A stretch of DNA of 64,000 bases. It comes from Imbricaverruca yamaguchii (Eukaryota > Arthropoda > Thecostraca > Neoverrucidae). The notes beneath the pieces are model-generated. The model was not told the DNA's origin. It did not search any database and saw only the letters and a list, made by a program, of their open reading frames with translations. The stretch lies in NCBI GenBank assembly GCA_034440575.1, contig JAOTOL010001637.1, positions 604,501 through 668,500 of the forward strand, in the 5' to 3' direction. The translations under genes and the position numbers were made by a program. Below are positions 1 to 11,975 of the stretch, one piece after another (within the stretch, counting starts at the first letter, position 1; each line of letters opens with the position of its first letter).

Positions 1-199
1 GCACAATGTGGTGAATGGTTTCTATAGAACTCGGTGAAGGAACTAATTTGGTCCAAAAATCTTAGTTGTAAATGATAAGTTATAAGTATGATAAGTAAAT
101 GATAAGTATGGGGTGTGGATGGAGTGGAACTAACGTCAATAGGTCTCTTCAATCACCTTTACAAATTCCGGCCATTATGCTAGTAACAGGTGTAGCTGA

Positions 200-1275
200 C
201 AGTGGATCCAGTTCCTTCCTTGTATTATGTGGTGTTGGCGAGATTTGCGACGGTAACACGGTGAGTTGGGCAGTTTCTTATGTCAATGCGAGTATAAAAG
301 CTCAGAGGGGTGTTCAGAAACAGTTGAGATGCTCAGGGTCAAAGGTCAGAGTCTTTGAAGTCGGACTCTTCAGATTCCATACAAATCGGTGCACTGATAG
401 TACTCGATGAACTGATAATCATGAGCATAAAAGTTAAGATAGGCGTTCATAAACAGCTGAGATATTCCAGGTCAGACTCCTTGCGGTCGGATTCTTTAGA
501 TTCTCTTCAGAATTTGTCAACAGATGGTACTCAAGACACTGATCAATATGGACAGAATCGTTAAGAGGGCGTTCATAAATAGTTTTGATATTCAAGGTCA
601 AAGGTCGTGGTTATTGTGGTCGGACTCTCCAGATTCCATTAAATAAAATTGATATATGGATAGTACTCGATGCACTGATGATTTTGACCATTACAGCTAA
701 GAGGGGTGTTCATAAACAGCTGGATTATTTGGGCCAAACTTTTTCCCCATGTGCATATGCAGCAATTATAAATAAGCACGAAACGAGCATCAATCTGCAC
801 GTCAAGTTAGATGGATATTCGATTCTTGCCGGTGGAACATCGTGAAAACGAGCATACTGGTAGAGCTCGGTACCCTGATTATCATGAACATAACCAAGAA
901 CCCGTATGACAAAACACGACGGGGATATACTGGGTCAAATATCACAGGCCATCGAGATCGGACTCCTCTGATTTTCTTCAAAATTGGTGCACGGGTAGTA
1001 TTCGATGCACCGAGCATCATGAGAATAAAAGCTAAGAGAGGCCTTCATGAGCAGCTAATATATCCAAGGTTAAACTTCAGAATCCTTGAGGTCGGACTCT
1101 TCAGATTCCCTTCAAAATTGGTCCACAGGTAGTGCTCGATGCACTAATCGTTATGGACATAAAATTTAAGAGAGGCGTTCATAAACATATTCTGCTCATA
1201 ACGACGCCCATGGTGATCAGTGCGTCGAATTCTACCCGTGTACCAATTTTTAAGGGAATCGGAAGGGTCCGCCCA
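200..1275. repeat. Degenerate satellite, unit about 125-138 bp, with an inverted last unit
   Basis: Recurring anchors are a GTCGGACTCTTCAGATTCC-like block (near 360, 486, 619, 957 and 1091) and a block resembling GAGGGGTGTTCATAAACAG (near 304, 441, 564, 702, 1036 and 1173). Spacings are 123-138 bp; the 700-1040 stretch holds roughly two more degenerate units. Near 1200-1275 the unit appears in reverse complement: the TTCAAAATTGGTGCACGGGTAGTATTCGATGCACC-like segment seen at 977-1015 reads on the opposite strand. Units differ by many substitutions, so the array is old. Short open frames across it have no recognisable product. Confidence 0.8.
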
Positions 1276-1589
1276 TTCAGCGAATGTCAGACACATTATC
1301 AATATCAATCTGCTGTTAGTTTGACGAACGTGATATGACTGAACAAGATGAGCTCAAGTAAGTGAAGTATATTCGCCTAAGTATTATACGAGACAGATAA
1401 TTAGCCTGGAATCTGCACGTCTGCCCAGCTTTTTGCTGGTACACAAACACCTTCATCTCTTGGAACAGTTCCGGGCCCCACCTTTCTACTAATAATGCTC
1501 TCATCACCACCATCAAGCCTCTTCCCATGCAATTTGTTGCTTGTCTGTCCGGGGTAAAACTACCTGCTAGCAGCTGAGTCGGCTTCAGA

Positions 1590-1777
1590 AGATCGTGAAC
1601 CTTGCAGCACGAGTGGTGAGCGGTGCACGGCGCCGAGACCTCATCACTTCCATCCTCAACTCACTGACCTGGTCACCAAACGATGAACTTGTGCTGGAAC
1701 GTGACTGCGCCGAGGTACATCGTGCCCTGAACTACGTCAGTGTCCCTGCACGCATGCGGTCTACGTCCATCTGTTGA
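1590..1777 (+). pseudogene. LINE reverse transcriptase C-terminal fragment
   Basis: The plus-strand frame starting around 1592 reads as the thumb and C-terminal part of a non-LTR retrotransposon polymerase. It has an AARVVSGARRRDLIT stretch, a tryptophan about 15 residues later (SLTW), then VHRALN. Many animal LINEs share this spacing (AAR-[LV]-[IV]-x-G, R-x-D-x-[IV]-T, L-x-W, and a late ALN or similar). Only about 60 residues remain, and neither the catalytic palm nor the endonuclease is present. It ends at a stop near 1777. The clade cannot be named with confidence. It lies upstream of, and in the same orientation as, the LINE fragment at 2.3-3.3 kb, but overlaps the same C-terminal domain type, so it is probably a different insertion. 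Confidence 0.55.
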
Positions 1778-2329
1778 TCCGACAGGGATGTGAAAGCTTT
1801 AGACAGACGGTGTGGCTCCACTTAACTAGGGTGCGGCCCGGAGGTGCAAACATTCACTATGATGTTGCCTACCAACGACGAAGCCTGTCAAGTCTGCCGC
1901 ATTAAAAATCCAATAATGGGAAGCCCAATCTGTATAACAATAAATTACGAGTTTGTGGCAGTGCACTGTGGTGTGCGTCAGTCGCATTCTTAGTTTCAAT
2001 TTGTCATAATTGTGACAGCGATTCGAAAATGGAATGGGATTGGCAATATTTGTCCAAGATAACTGTTGATGTCCTCTATCGAGTTGATTCGAGAATGGGA
2101 TCACGTCCCGCATCCAGCTTTTCCCTTTCTTTAGCCATGCATGGTCGAACTCATCATACTCATATCAAGATACATTTGATTTATTTTGTAGTTTTGTTAT
2201 TCATCTCTTGAGTGAATACATTTTATTTTGTGTGCTCATACATATACATATGGTACGTTTCAGCCTCACCTCATTTCGGTACCTCGAATAGCCCACCCAT
2301 CTAAATATACACAGCCTTCTAAGGGATAC

Positions 2330-3260
2330 TCCACATGGATTTCGATCTGGTGGATCTTGTTTAGCTAACCTACCTTCATGTAGAATGTAACTATAAAAAT
2401 GTACAATTCATGCAGGATAGATGTTGTGCATTTATACTTTAGAAAAGCTTCTGATAAAGTTCCACAAAGGCGCCTAATTAATCACCCAGACATCGTAGGT
2501 TCTATAGAAAAGTTGATAAAAGTTGATTTCTTGATTTAACTATGGCTAACGGGACGGAAACAGAGGGTAGTGTTAAATGTTCCACCTTAAATATTTTAGA
2601 GACCTGGATGCTATAGAAGAGGTGAGAGACTTAGGTGTTTTTGTTTCAAACCACCTTAAAACAGAAAACAGTGTACTAGGAACAGGGCAATCACGATGTT
2701 GGGAATCATCAATATGCTTTGGGAGGCGTACGAACAAGTAAGTCATGAAACAAACTGTACTTAACCTTTGTGGTACCCCATGCGGAATATTTTCCACAGG
2801 GATGGAGCTCTTACTTAAATAGATATAGATATGCTAGAAGAAGTGCAATGCAAGGCCACTGAACTCATCAGTGGATTAGATATCTTAGAATATGGAGAAA
2901 GGCATGACATTAGATATGTACTCACTGAAGTATAGTAGATTAATGGGCAATATGTTTGAAATGCATGAAATTGTTGAAGGGTTACATAACGTTTGAGCTG
3001 AACGATGCTATTATATTTCAAGCATAACAAAGGTGTCATGAATTCATGCTAGACAAGTCGAGGTGTAGGGCAGTTAAGCTACAACAGGTTTCCGGTGAAA
3101 GGGTGGTTACTCAATGGAATAGGCTGCCTGTTGATGCCATGAGTCCCTCCTTGAATGTAGTTAAAAACACGATGTACAAGATTTTTATGTGGGAGAATCT
3201 TGTATTTTTTAATTCTAATTCGAGGTAGATGGGTGATGTGTATGCTACTAGGTGGGTGGG
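2330..3260 (+). pseudogene. Degenerate CR1/L2-like LINE reverse transcriptase, internally deleted
   Basis: Joined plus-strand fragments match the order of a CR1/L2-type polymerase. They are a GFRSG-SCLANL-like block (about 2340-2375), FRKASDKVPQRRLI (about 2440-2480, equivalent to the AFDKVPH motif), WLTGRKQRVVLN (about 2542-2578), EVRDLGVFVSNHLKTE (about 2610-2670), MLGIINMLW (about 2697-2725), DIDMLEEVQCKATELISGL (about 2822-2880), and RCRAVKLQQVSGERVVTQWNRLPVDA (about 3063-3140). The stretch that should carry the catalytic aspartate box between WLTGRKQ and RDLGV is missing, so the copy has an internal deletion as well as many stops and frameshifts. It cannot encode an active enzyme. The 3' tail after 3230 is a GGTGGG/GATAG-rich simple sequence. 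The family is clear from motif order; the exact clade is inference. Confidence 0.75.
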
Positions 3261-4655
3261 TTGATAGGATATTGGTAGATAGCTTCTTTGTAACTTAGGA
3301 TAGATTATTAGGTAGGATGTCATATACCTTTTGTCCAGGCTTGTATACCTTCCCTTTACAGGCTTACCCCACATGGTCCCTGTGACTCTTATTAAGTATC
3401 AACACTTTATTACTGCATGCCTTTATGCATACCATGATGACATCATGCCTATGGCCTTTTTTTTGGTGAGTTGATGATGTTAAAAATTGGTGAGAACCAC
3501 AAAACGCATAAATTGGTCGTGGACGTGACAGCACTAGATATGTACTAACACTTTATGAGTGTCTCTAATAGTTGTCCAAACATTCGATGTAAACAGTTAG
3601 AACCAGGCCGAGCTGGTACCAAGTTCACCATGCTAGGACCTTTCTTCTTACTTCTTAGATATGCAATCTTCGAAATGAGTAGCACATGCTTATCACGTAT
3701 ATTGAAATCCCCCTCCCCCAATTGTCAATATTCTACTTCACCGAAGGCGAGGTCGGCGCGAGACACCAATAATGGCTCCGGCTGCCGCCATCCACAGACG
3801 TGACGACCATTGTCCGAAGCTCGCGGGAAGTCGCCCGCTGTCAGAAAATGCCAATAATCTCCGACCTGCCGTTCATCTTCGGCAACAGAGTTTCGCATGC
3901 ATCTGAGTTCAGGCCGCTTATCATGCATAGCGGTCGATAAATCCATGAGTAGCGAGTCAAACATCGGGGCAAGCATGACGTGAGTGGTGGAGAACACGCG
4001 TGGTGGTGCCGGCTGGGTGTTGTTGGCGGATGTCTCCTGCTTAATGTTTGGGCCATAGGCCACAGGGCCATAGGCAGGTCGTCAGGCGCCCATTGCAGAG
4101 ATCGCTGATCGCTGTGAGCTCACGGGCGCTGTATAACCTCTGCAGTTGATGCGCCCCAAAACCCCAATAACAACAGCTGTGAGCTCACCAAGGTTTAGGT
4201 TGAAAGTGAAACTATTTCCTATCACATAAATGAAACTAAGAAAGGCGCTACCAAAAGATGTCGCCGCTGTGACTACAATGGGAGACCCAAATGCTACCAA
4301 TGTGACATCATCGGCCATAACCGCGCGATCAAAGGTCATATGCACTTCTGCATGCTGTAGCCGCGATCCGGTCACTGTGGCAAACACTGCCCCCACCTAC
4401 CTTAACCTTTTACCTAGAATATTGGTTGGTTTGTGGATTTCAGAGTCCATTGTTCTGTTATTGCATTGTATTGATGGGTACGTGGATGCGCTGTATGCAG
4501 AAGGAATATCGAAGCATTGCTGCTACCGTTGCATGCCATAGGCGTAGGAACAGGGGGCAGGGGACAATGGCCCTTCCACTTTGTGGGAGGGGGGTAACAA
4601 TGGTAGCTGCTCCACCTCCATTTTTGAGACATTTAAATTTCCCAAAAGTCAGCAG
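3261..4655. other. No gene recognised; unique-looking DNA
   Basis: Several 70-112 codon frames on both strands overlap each other and match nothing I recognise. Two identical 10-bp palindromes, GTGAGCTCAC, occur near 4114 and 4170. No RNA gene or long repeat is visible. Confidence 0.5.
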
Positions 4656-4656
4656 G

Positions 4657-4730
4657 CATCAGTGTTAAAATAATGGTATTTTGTTAGGTGTGGAATGTCG
4701 AAGCGAGCACAGTAGAAGACGTCGAAATTT
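4657..4730 (+). repeat. Short dispersed repeat, copy A (partner at 42.1 kb)
   Basis: The block from CAGTGTTAAAATAA through TTAGGTGTGGAATGTCGAA to the following CACAG matches 42118-42190 in the same orientation. The 19-base core TTAGGTGTGGAATGTCGAA is identical in both. The match fades on both sides, as expected for pieces of a dispersed repeat. Confidence 0.6.
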
Positions 4731-4812
4731 GTCAGGGAAACATGCCAATTAAAAGTCGTTTCAGTCCTTCAAACTCAATTTTCAGCCAATTGTGTACTCA
4801 CAAGTGGCGTCT

Positions 4813-5155
4813 GGCTCCTCTGCCTCTCCCTCTCCGTCCCTCCCTCGCCTTCTCGGTCCCTCTCTTTCCGTCCGTCCCTCTCCGTCTGCCCTCTCCGTCC
4901 GTCCCTCTCTCTCCGTCCGTCCGTCTCCGTCTCCGTCTCCGTCTCCGTCTCCGTCTCCGTCTCCGTCTCCGTCTCCGTCTCCGTCTCCGTCTCCGTCTCC
5001 GTCTCCGTCTCCGTCTCCGTCTCCGTCTCCGTCTCCGTCTCCGTCTTCGTCTTCGTCTTCGTCTCCGTCTCCGTCTCCGTCTCCGTCTCCGTCTCCGTCT
5101 CTGTCTCCGTCTCCGTCTCCGTCTCCGTCTCCGTCTCCGTCTCCGTCTCCCCCAG
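4813..5155 (+). repeat. (CCGTCT)n hexanucleotide microsatellite with imperfect leader
   Basis: From about 4919 to 5150 the sequence is almost pure CCGTCT, close to 39 units, with three CTTCGT variants near 5043-5060. A less regular CCCTCTCCGTCCGTC leader occupies 4813-4918. Because six is a multiple of three, all six frames stay open and give arginine-leucine, serine-proline or glycine-aspartate dipeptide frames. These are not genes. Confidence 0.97.
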
Positions 5156-5164
5156 CCTCTATCT

Positions 5165-5166
5165 CC

Positions 5167-5246
<80 letters not shown>
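5165..5246. repeat. (TA)n dinucleotide microsatellite
   Basis: About 40 TA units interrupted once by ATACATA near 5180. A CT-rich stretch of about 40 bases follows before the TG array. Confidence 0.97.
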
Positions 5247-5250
<4 letters not shown>

Positions 5251-5296
5251 CTCTTTCCTTCTCTCTCACTCTCTCAATCTTTCTCTGTGTGCGTGG

Positions 5297-5612
<316 letters not shown>

Positions 5613-5631
5613 GCCCACTCTTTGAGAGTGG

Positions 5632-5960
5632 TGCTACCGCTCGCCGTATAAGCTGAAGCACCACGGTAGAGGTCTCGAGAACCAGACGATGTGTTTGCCG
5701 TTCACTCGGCGGCAATGTGCGCCGCTCTCACCGCTCGCCTCTCCGCCTTTGACAGGTTCCTGCGAACGGTGGTCCAATTTGGCAAGTGTCCTTCCCTCTC
5801 TGCGTGCGCCACCAGAGCATTGAAGAGTCGGTAGTGTAGGAAATCCACTTCATGTATCAAGCAGCCTGGTTTGCACGCCTCCCGCAGTCTCATCGTAGTA
5901 CACCTTGCCGCAAGCCTCATCCGGCCAGCGACAGTGCCACTCCGGTAAAGTGGAGGGAGA
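5632..5960 (-). pseudogene. Coding-like island between microsatellites, unrecognised
   Basis: This is the only non-simple sequence between the TG and GA arrays. On the minus strand, about 5950 to 5702 has an open frame with balanced composition (ACKPGCLIHEVDF, then HAEREGHLPNWTTV, then RRNLSKAERRAVRAAHIAAE). After a one-base shift a second frame continues with RQTHRLVLETSTVVLQLIRRAV down to about 5620. An arginine- and alanine-rich helix-like end split by a single frame change is what a decayed transposon or gene fragment looks like, but I cannot name a family. The frame continues into the GA repeat only as serine-leucine repeats, so no real start is visible. Confidence 0.3.
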
Positions 5961-5962
5961 TG

Positions 5963-6232
<270 letters not shown>

Positions 6233-6239
6233 GAGAGTG

Positions 6240-7300
6240 AGCGGCAACGAGATTGAGATAATATAGGATAGACAATGAAAACAAATATTGGAGGATAGCG
6301 GGTCAATATTTAGAGCATGGAGTGTTCCTCATGTTTTCCACAGTATATCTCGGATGGCGCTTCTTTTTGTGGGATTTTTCGTTCCCTCGAATGAGCAGAA
6401 ATAGTTGAAACATCGGTGATTTAAAGCATTTTTCATAAATTTATTTTGGTCAGGGAACAGCATCAATTGCATTATGCATCTGCATTTGTTAACAATCCTC
6501 AGCAAGGTGGAGTAATGGGTACGTAGCTCATGGAGTGGGAGGAAGGTTGCCGGGTCACACCTGGAAACAATCTTTTCAAAGGATTGCCAATTATATTATG
6601 AAATAATTACCCAGGCTCGTATCGGCAGAGGATGCTGCCCTGGTGGTGATTGATTCGTTCAAACAACTGCGTGCCATAAACGGCAGGGATGTTACACCAA
6701 AGTAGAACTGATAGTTAGGTGTCAGGAAAACTGCTGAACCTCTTCCCAGCTCCATCAGAAGTCCGAATTATATTTTGTCATTAACCGGCAGCGTCAAATT
6801 AATGCGTTCCAGGTCATTCAGAAAGTTTCTAGTTTTGGTACAAACGTTTATGTTTTTAGAAATAATAAGTTTTGATTCAGCATAGCGATTGTTTTCAGCA
6901 CACCTTTCAGAGAATGGTGGGAGTTGACGCCACTGCTCTCAGCAATTTAACACCGGAAATACGAGGGGGTCCGGTACTTGCTGGCATCGGAGTGAGGAGC
7001 GCTCTTTACTGCTCTGCAGTGCATGATATTGGCGTCTGCCCTTGTCGATACCCATGGCTGATTCATAAAGCAGTGAACGAAGCACAGTAACTGAGCGGCC
7101 GACTGCGGCTTGGTCCAGGTGACTGTGAGCTGACTCGTGGGCTCATTAAATCGTGCTTTCTTCACTCAGAATGAGAAATATCATGCTCCTAACCAACCTT
7201 CACCAGCCATCACCCGTAGCATTACTCATTTTGCGTAGCATTTTACGCATCCTGTGTTCAATGAAGGGATCCTACAATTAAATTGCATTCAGTTCGACAT
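6240..7300. other. No gene recognised
   Basis: Unique-looking sequence with only short overlapping frames. A weak A-box-like run (GTAGCTCATGGAGTGG near 6525) has no convincing B box or cloverleaf. Confidence 0.5.
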
Positions 7301-7304
7301 CACA

Positions 7305-8010
7305 GGCCAGCCGGCTGCCGTTCACGTGGCCACATCGTTTAACGGAAGCTGAGTGTCCCGGGACACACAGTTGGCCAGCCGGCTGCCGTTCACGTGACCA
7401 CGTCGTGTCACGGTAGCTGAGTGTCCCGTGACAGACACACAGTTGGCCAGCCGGCTACCGTTCACGTGGCCACGTCGTGTCACGGTAGCTGAGTGTCCCG
7501 GGACAGACACACAGTTGGCCAGCCGGCTGCCGTTCACGTGACCACGTCGTGTCCCGGTAGCTGAGTGTCCCGGGACAGACACACAGTTGGCCAGCCGGCT
7601 ACCGTTCACGTGACCACGTCGTGTCCCGGTAGCTGAGTGTCCCGGGACAGACACACAGTTGGCCAGCCGGCTACCGTTCACGTGGCCACGTCGTGTCACG
7701 GTAGCTAAGTGTCCCGGGACAGACACACAGTTGGCCAGCCGGCTGCCGTTCACGTGGCCACGTCGTGTCCCGGTAGCTAAGTGTCCCGGGACAGACACAC
7801 AGTTGGCCAGCCGGCTGCCGTTCACGTGACCACGTCGTGTCCCGGTAGCTGAGTGTCCCGGGACAGACACACAGTTGGCCAGCCGGCTACCGTTCACGTG
7901 GCCACGTCGTGTCACGGTAGCTAAGTGTCCCGGGACAGACACACAGTTGACCAGCCGGCTGCCGTTCACGTGGCCGCGTTGTGTCACGGTAGCTAAGTGT
8001 CCCGGGGTGC
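7305..8010 (+). repeat. 72-bp minisatellite, about 10 units, one E-box per unit
   Basis: The unit contains GCCAGCCGGCTGCCGTT, then CACGTG, CACGTCGTGTCACGGTAGC, GAGTGTCCCGGGACAGAC and ACACAGTTG. CACGTG occurs at 7323, 7391, 7463, 7535, 7607, 7679, 7751, 7823, 7895 and 7967; the period is exactly 72 after the first unit, which is 4 bp short. Units differ at a few sites (GTGGCC/GTGACC, GTCACGG/GTCCCGG, GCTGAG/GCTAAG). Since 72 is 3 x 24, the minus strand keeps a 221-codon open frame with a 24-residue period, which I treat as a consequence of the array and not a gene. Confidence 0.95.
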
Positions 8011-8980
8011 ATAGTTGTTGTGAGATACGGCATCGTATTCAGCAAAGAGTCCGATTTCAGTAAGAGTACAATCAATTGCGGCTGAAGCACATTGCAGCTG
8101 AATGTGCCTGCCAATGAGCCTACAATAGAGTCACCATTTCCGAAGTTCCTCTGCTGAGCTGGTTGCACCATATATCGAAGCATAATGCATTGTGCCTGAC
8201 GGCTGACATCAGTTATAGTCGCTTCTGACATGTGTGCACTTACGCTGAGAATGAACGCCAGAACGTCAATTCGCCATGGGCTACCAAGGTCGTGCAGATG
8301 TGGTCAGTCCACAAGCATCCCATCGCAACGGTAGGGTCCACAATCCTTAGCGTGCATCCCAGGACATGGGCGTGGAGAAGTTTGCGAAATGATTGGTAGG
8401 GTCCAATGCATAAAGGCAATGAATCTTGATAATTTGGTTGGTAAGGCCCACCCCATGGGGTCGGGTCAGTATTAGAGGCCAATAATGTTAGAAGAGCAAG
8501 AAGTCGGTGGTGCTGAGGCAAAATTGATATGGCCCAGGCTCCACCAACTGAATAGGGAACCCCCTCGCACCCTTTCCCCAGGAGCCGTAGTACCCGCGTT
8601 TTGCCTTCGCTCATCCAGCGCTCCGTATGACCCTAATGTCCTGATGGTTTTATGACGTCATCAATACTGAACCGAACTGACATTTATGTATTTTGTTGCT
8701 GTCCAAGATTCTATTTTTGCTTCCACTGATGATGAAGTCTTCGCCACTTGATGGATGTCCACCATCGACGATTACATCAAACATGGCCATACATACGATC
8801 ACATAATGTTTATACTAAGTCCCAGTATTGCCGTTTTCCGCGAGGGTTTACGCCTATCATGATGCCTTCCCATAGCCATACTACTAAGCATGAATACAAA
8901 TGAGTCAGAAATCGTATCCTACAATTCATCTTTTGTCATATACGGCTGCAGCGCCTCAAAGAAGTTGGGCTTAACCTGAG
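8011..8980. other. No gene recognised
   Basis: A 124-codon minus-strand frame (8614-8240) and smaller frames show no recognisable motif. No RNA gene is visible. Confidence 0.5.
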
Positions 8981-9016
8981 AAACTGTATCTCGTTAGAAA
9001 ACTGGCCTGTCTCTGG

Positions 9017-9177
9017 ATATGGTACCAAGGCTGATCTCACCAGCTTGGCCCGGCCTGCCCAACAGTCCCGGGCCAGTCTACACCGTTGCATATGGTGCCA
9101 AGTCTCACCTCACCAGCTTATCCCAGCCTGTCCCACAGTCCTGAGCGGGCTGGGATGAACTAGTGAGGTGAGATAAT
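9017..9177. repeat. 73-bp direct duplication followed by an inverted piece
   Basis: Two copies start at 9017 and 9090 (ATATGGTACCAAGGCTGATC / ATATGGTGCCAAGTCTCACC, each followed by TCACCAGCTTGGCCCGGCC- or TCACCAGCTTATCCCAGCC-like sequence). At about 9149-9172, CTGGGATGAACTAGTGAGGT is the near reverse complement of 9103-9127, so the second copy can fold into a stem of about 25 bp. Confidence 0.75.
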
Positions 9178-9865
9178 CTTTATTCTTATTTTTACCGATT
9201 GTTATCCAATTAAAATCCATTAAGTACCTTTAATCTCGGGTCCAAGAGGTCCGTCGCGATTTTTTCCCGGGCAACTTTGAACAGCGCTTCACGTTGTAGC
9301 ATATCATGTCAAGTTCTAATTATCTCTCGCGGAGCCAGAGCTGCTCTTTTCATTTTGTGGTTGATCAACTTCCACTACAATATTTCTCCTGAAATACTCA
9401 GTTTTTCTTCAAAGAAAGCGGCTTGCGACAACAATCCCGCTCGGGGGCGATTTATGAACCGTGCAGTGCTGCTGGCACTTGGCAGCAGTCCCGAGTGGCA
9501 AATGGCCAAAGTCGGTGATTCCATCTCGGCGTCTTAAGCTCAGTCCCAAGCAGCTACGAAGCTTATTATTTCTGGCTCTAGTAATGCAATTTGGTGAACA
9601 TATTGCATCCGAATCACGTTAGCTGTGCATTCATGCTTGGAACCAGATGGCTAATAAATGCTGAAGGCTTACGACTGATAGACAAGAATATTCGATTGCA
9701 CTGCTTCTCTGGTGCCCTCGCCCGTCCAGCATATAGATGCTATATACTAGTAGGACTTGCAGCATACCACACTTTGCAGTACCGAGGTCTCAGTTCACCG
9801 CAGTCGCAAGCCACCCTAAATCTCAGTCATGATGTGGAGTGCTCACAACACCGGATTTCTGTTTC

Positions 9866-10015
9866 AGTGTATCTCTCTAAAGTCACTGTGTATTACTCTA
9901 AAGCCACAGCGTATCTCTCCAAAATCACAGCGTGTCCCTCTAAAGTCACAGTGTACTTCTCTAAAGTCAGTGTTTATCTCTCTAAAGTTACAGTGCATCT
10001 ATCTAGTGTATCTCT
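9866..10015 (+). repeat. 21-bp tandem repeat, about 7 units
   Basis: Units resemble TCTCTAAAGTCACAGTGTA with 20-22 bp spacing. The block sits in an open plus-strand frame (9591-10028), where it translates as a seven-residue period of the form SK[VA]T[VA]YL. The 5' part of that frame has no recognisable domain, so I keep it as a repeat and not a gene. Confidence 0.85.
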
Positions 10016-10029
10016 GATTCCTGCTTAAT

Positions 10030-11165
10030 ATATCAATACAATTGCCTACAACACATGGTGGTTCTATCTCACAGTTTGTAGCAACACAGGGTGGCTCAGT
10101 TTACTAACGGTTGGTGGGAACACTTAAGGTAGTTCAGTTTACTCGTAGTTGGTATTTGATTGGTCACACCATGCATGTTGCGCCTCAATTTTGCACAAAA
10201 TAACGGAATAGGCACGCCACTAAAGGAAGCTTGTACAATCTCAGGCACTACAAGCTAGTGAGTCTTCATTGCTAAGCAAAATGCTCTATTTATTTTCATG
10301 TCTTGCTATGACACTGGTCTTCAGACATAAATTACAAGTCAGCATGTGAATTGTTCAAGGCATGCAATTACTACTTTTGAGTAATCTTTTAAGTGGCGGG
10401 TGGGAAATTGTTGATGAAAACGGGGATAATTGGAAAATTATTCCTTACTGAGTGTTGCATTACACCAAATTTCGTGGCTTTTGGAACAGTGTTGGGCATT
10501 ATATATTAATATGGTGTACTTACCTGTTGCGCTAAATGATGCTTGACTACGTAGTATATAGATGCTTAGTCAGTTTTTTTTTTCAAGTTAGCACCTGGCC
10601 CCTGCATCTGCTAGTGTTCGTTATGCCTGATGACAGGCGGCATTAGCCACACTTTCCAAGACATAGAGTCCACTTGAACAGCCGGACATTAAAGAACCGT
10701 ACTTCGGTAACTTTGGCATGCATACAATGTGCACACCGATCCTCACCCGTGGACCGCAGAGCATCTAACTGTCAGGAATCCTCGGTCAATAGGAATACAT
10801 CCTGCACACATATTAAGACAGAACGCGACCGCTCTAGAAGCATTTTCAGATCCATGCCGATTGTTATGTTGCCACCAATCAGTCCACCAAAACACGGGCG
10901 GACGCAAAACACTTCATCACGTACATGAGCCGGGAAATGCCCTTCAGCGAAAGAAACGTCATTAGTGTAACTTAATTCCTTTTTTATCCTGGTGCAGTTT
11001 ATTTGCTGAAGAAGCGGTTTTCCGATAAACCTAGCCTCCACAGCCGGCCGAGCCGATTGGCACTTGGCCACGGTCGCTACAAAAGGACGAACTGTATGCT
11101 ACTTCATTAGTTACGGACACTCGGCGTGCCGGAAACGACGTCGAATGTTCCGCGAACGGTGCGCG
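10030..11165. other. No gene recognised
   Basis: AT-rich to mixed sequence with no repeat array. Frames near 10674-11071 overlap on both strands and carry no motif I know. Confidence 0.5.
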
Positions 11166-11172
11166 GGAAACC

Positions 11173-11975
11173 CGCCCGTCTTTCCGGCCAGATCATCACT
11201 ACCCGTCTCGGTGCGGGGAGTCATTTTAGGCGCCCCCTCTAATTTCCAAACCAAGGGTTGCACGAAAACGAAAGTGGTGTCATCGCAAAGCGCTCGATGA
11301 GTAGAGTCCAAAACGAACCGAAAAAAATGTATCCCTCCCCAAAAAAGGTCCCACTGGGAGGTCTATGGGATTACGACTGACACCATGTTTTGGGCAGTTC
11401 ATTTTGGGGGATGTTTTATAGCATATTTATTTGGAATCAGAAAAGGAAGACGAAATGGTCCGAACATTTGTGTCAACCAAAAACCCAACTTTTTCATTTG
11501 GAAAATTTTGATTTTCCAATATTATTTTATTATAATGGGTGGATAGGACCGTAAAGCGTTGTTTTAAATCAACTTTCCCAAGGAAAATGCTTATTCTAGC
11601 CATAATCTTCGATTTCGACACTAATTGGCGAATATACAAAACCAATAAGTCATCAAAAACGAAAAGATAAAACATTCATCCGGTGCGTTTCGTTGCATCC
11701 CTAATCATAAACAAACGCTGAAAATTGCGTTCAAATGTTTTGTGCGTTAAAACTTGACAACTGGTTGAACTTCTTTGGAGATGACCTCCCTTAACCTTGA
11801 ATAACTTGTTGACCATAAATGACCTGACATCAAAATCTTCATGCCGCACGCCGAATTGATGTAGGAAAAGACGTGCAAAATTTCGGTGTGATAACGCGCG
11901 TCACTTTTCACTATCCTCGGAAAGCCTAAAGGGGCGTGAAAAGGCCACCCCGAGACGAGGTGGGTTGACATTATG
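11173..11975 (+). mobile_element. Non-autonomous DNA element with inverted ends, family A copy 1
   Basis: About 0.8 kb. It aligns along its length with 53776-54612 in the same orientation and with 61925-62745 in reverse. Shared blocks include CGTCTTTCCGG at the left, then GC(G)CTCGATGAGTAGAGTCC-like, a CATTTTGGGG block, ATGCTTATTCTAGCCATAATC, CGTTTCGTTGCATCC, ACTGGTTGAACTTCTTTGG, and GACCTGACAT near the right. The ends are inverted: ACCCGTCTCGG at 11201-11211 and CCCCGAGACGAGGTGGG near 11950-11967. No transposase-like frame is present, so it would depend on a relative elsewhere. The superfamily cannot be assigned, because I see no clear target-site duplication. Confidence 0.75.

Noticed and set aside
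6520..6575. tRNA-like GTAGCTCATGGAGTGG with GCCGGGTCACACC
   Set aside because: B box too far from consensus and stems do not pair; too weak to call.
7322..7987. 221-codon minus-strand frame with a 24-residue repeat
   Set aside because: The period is exactly the 72-bp DNA unit, and there is no start, signal or domain outside the array.
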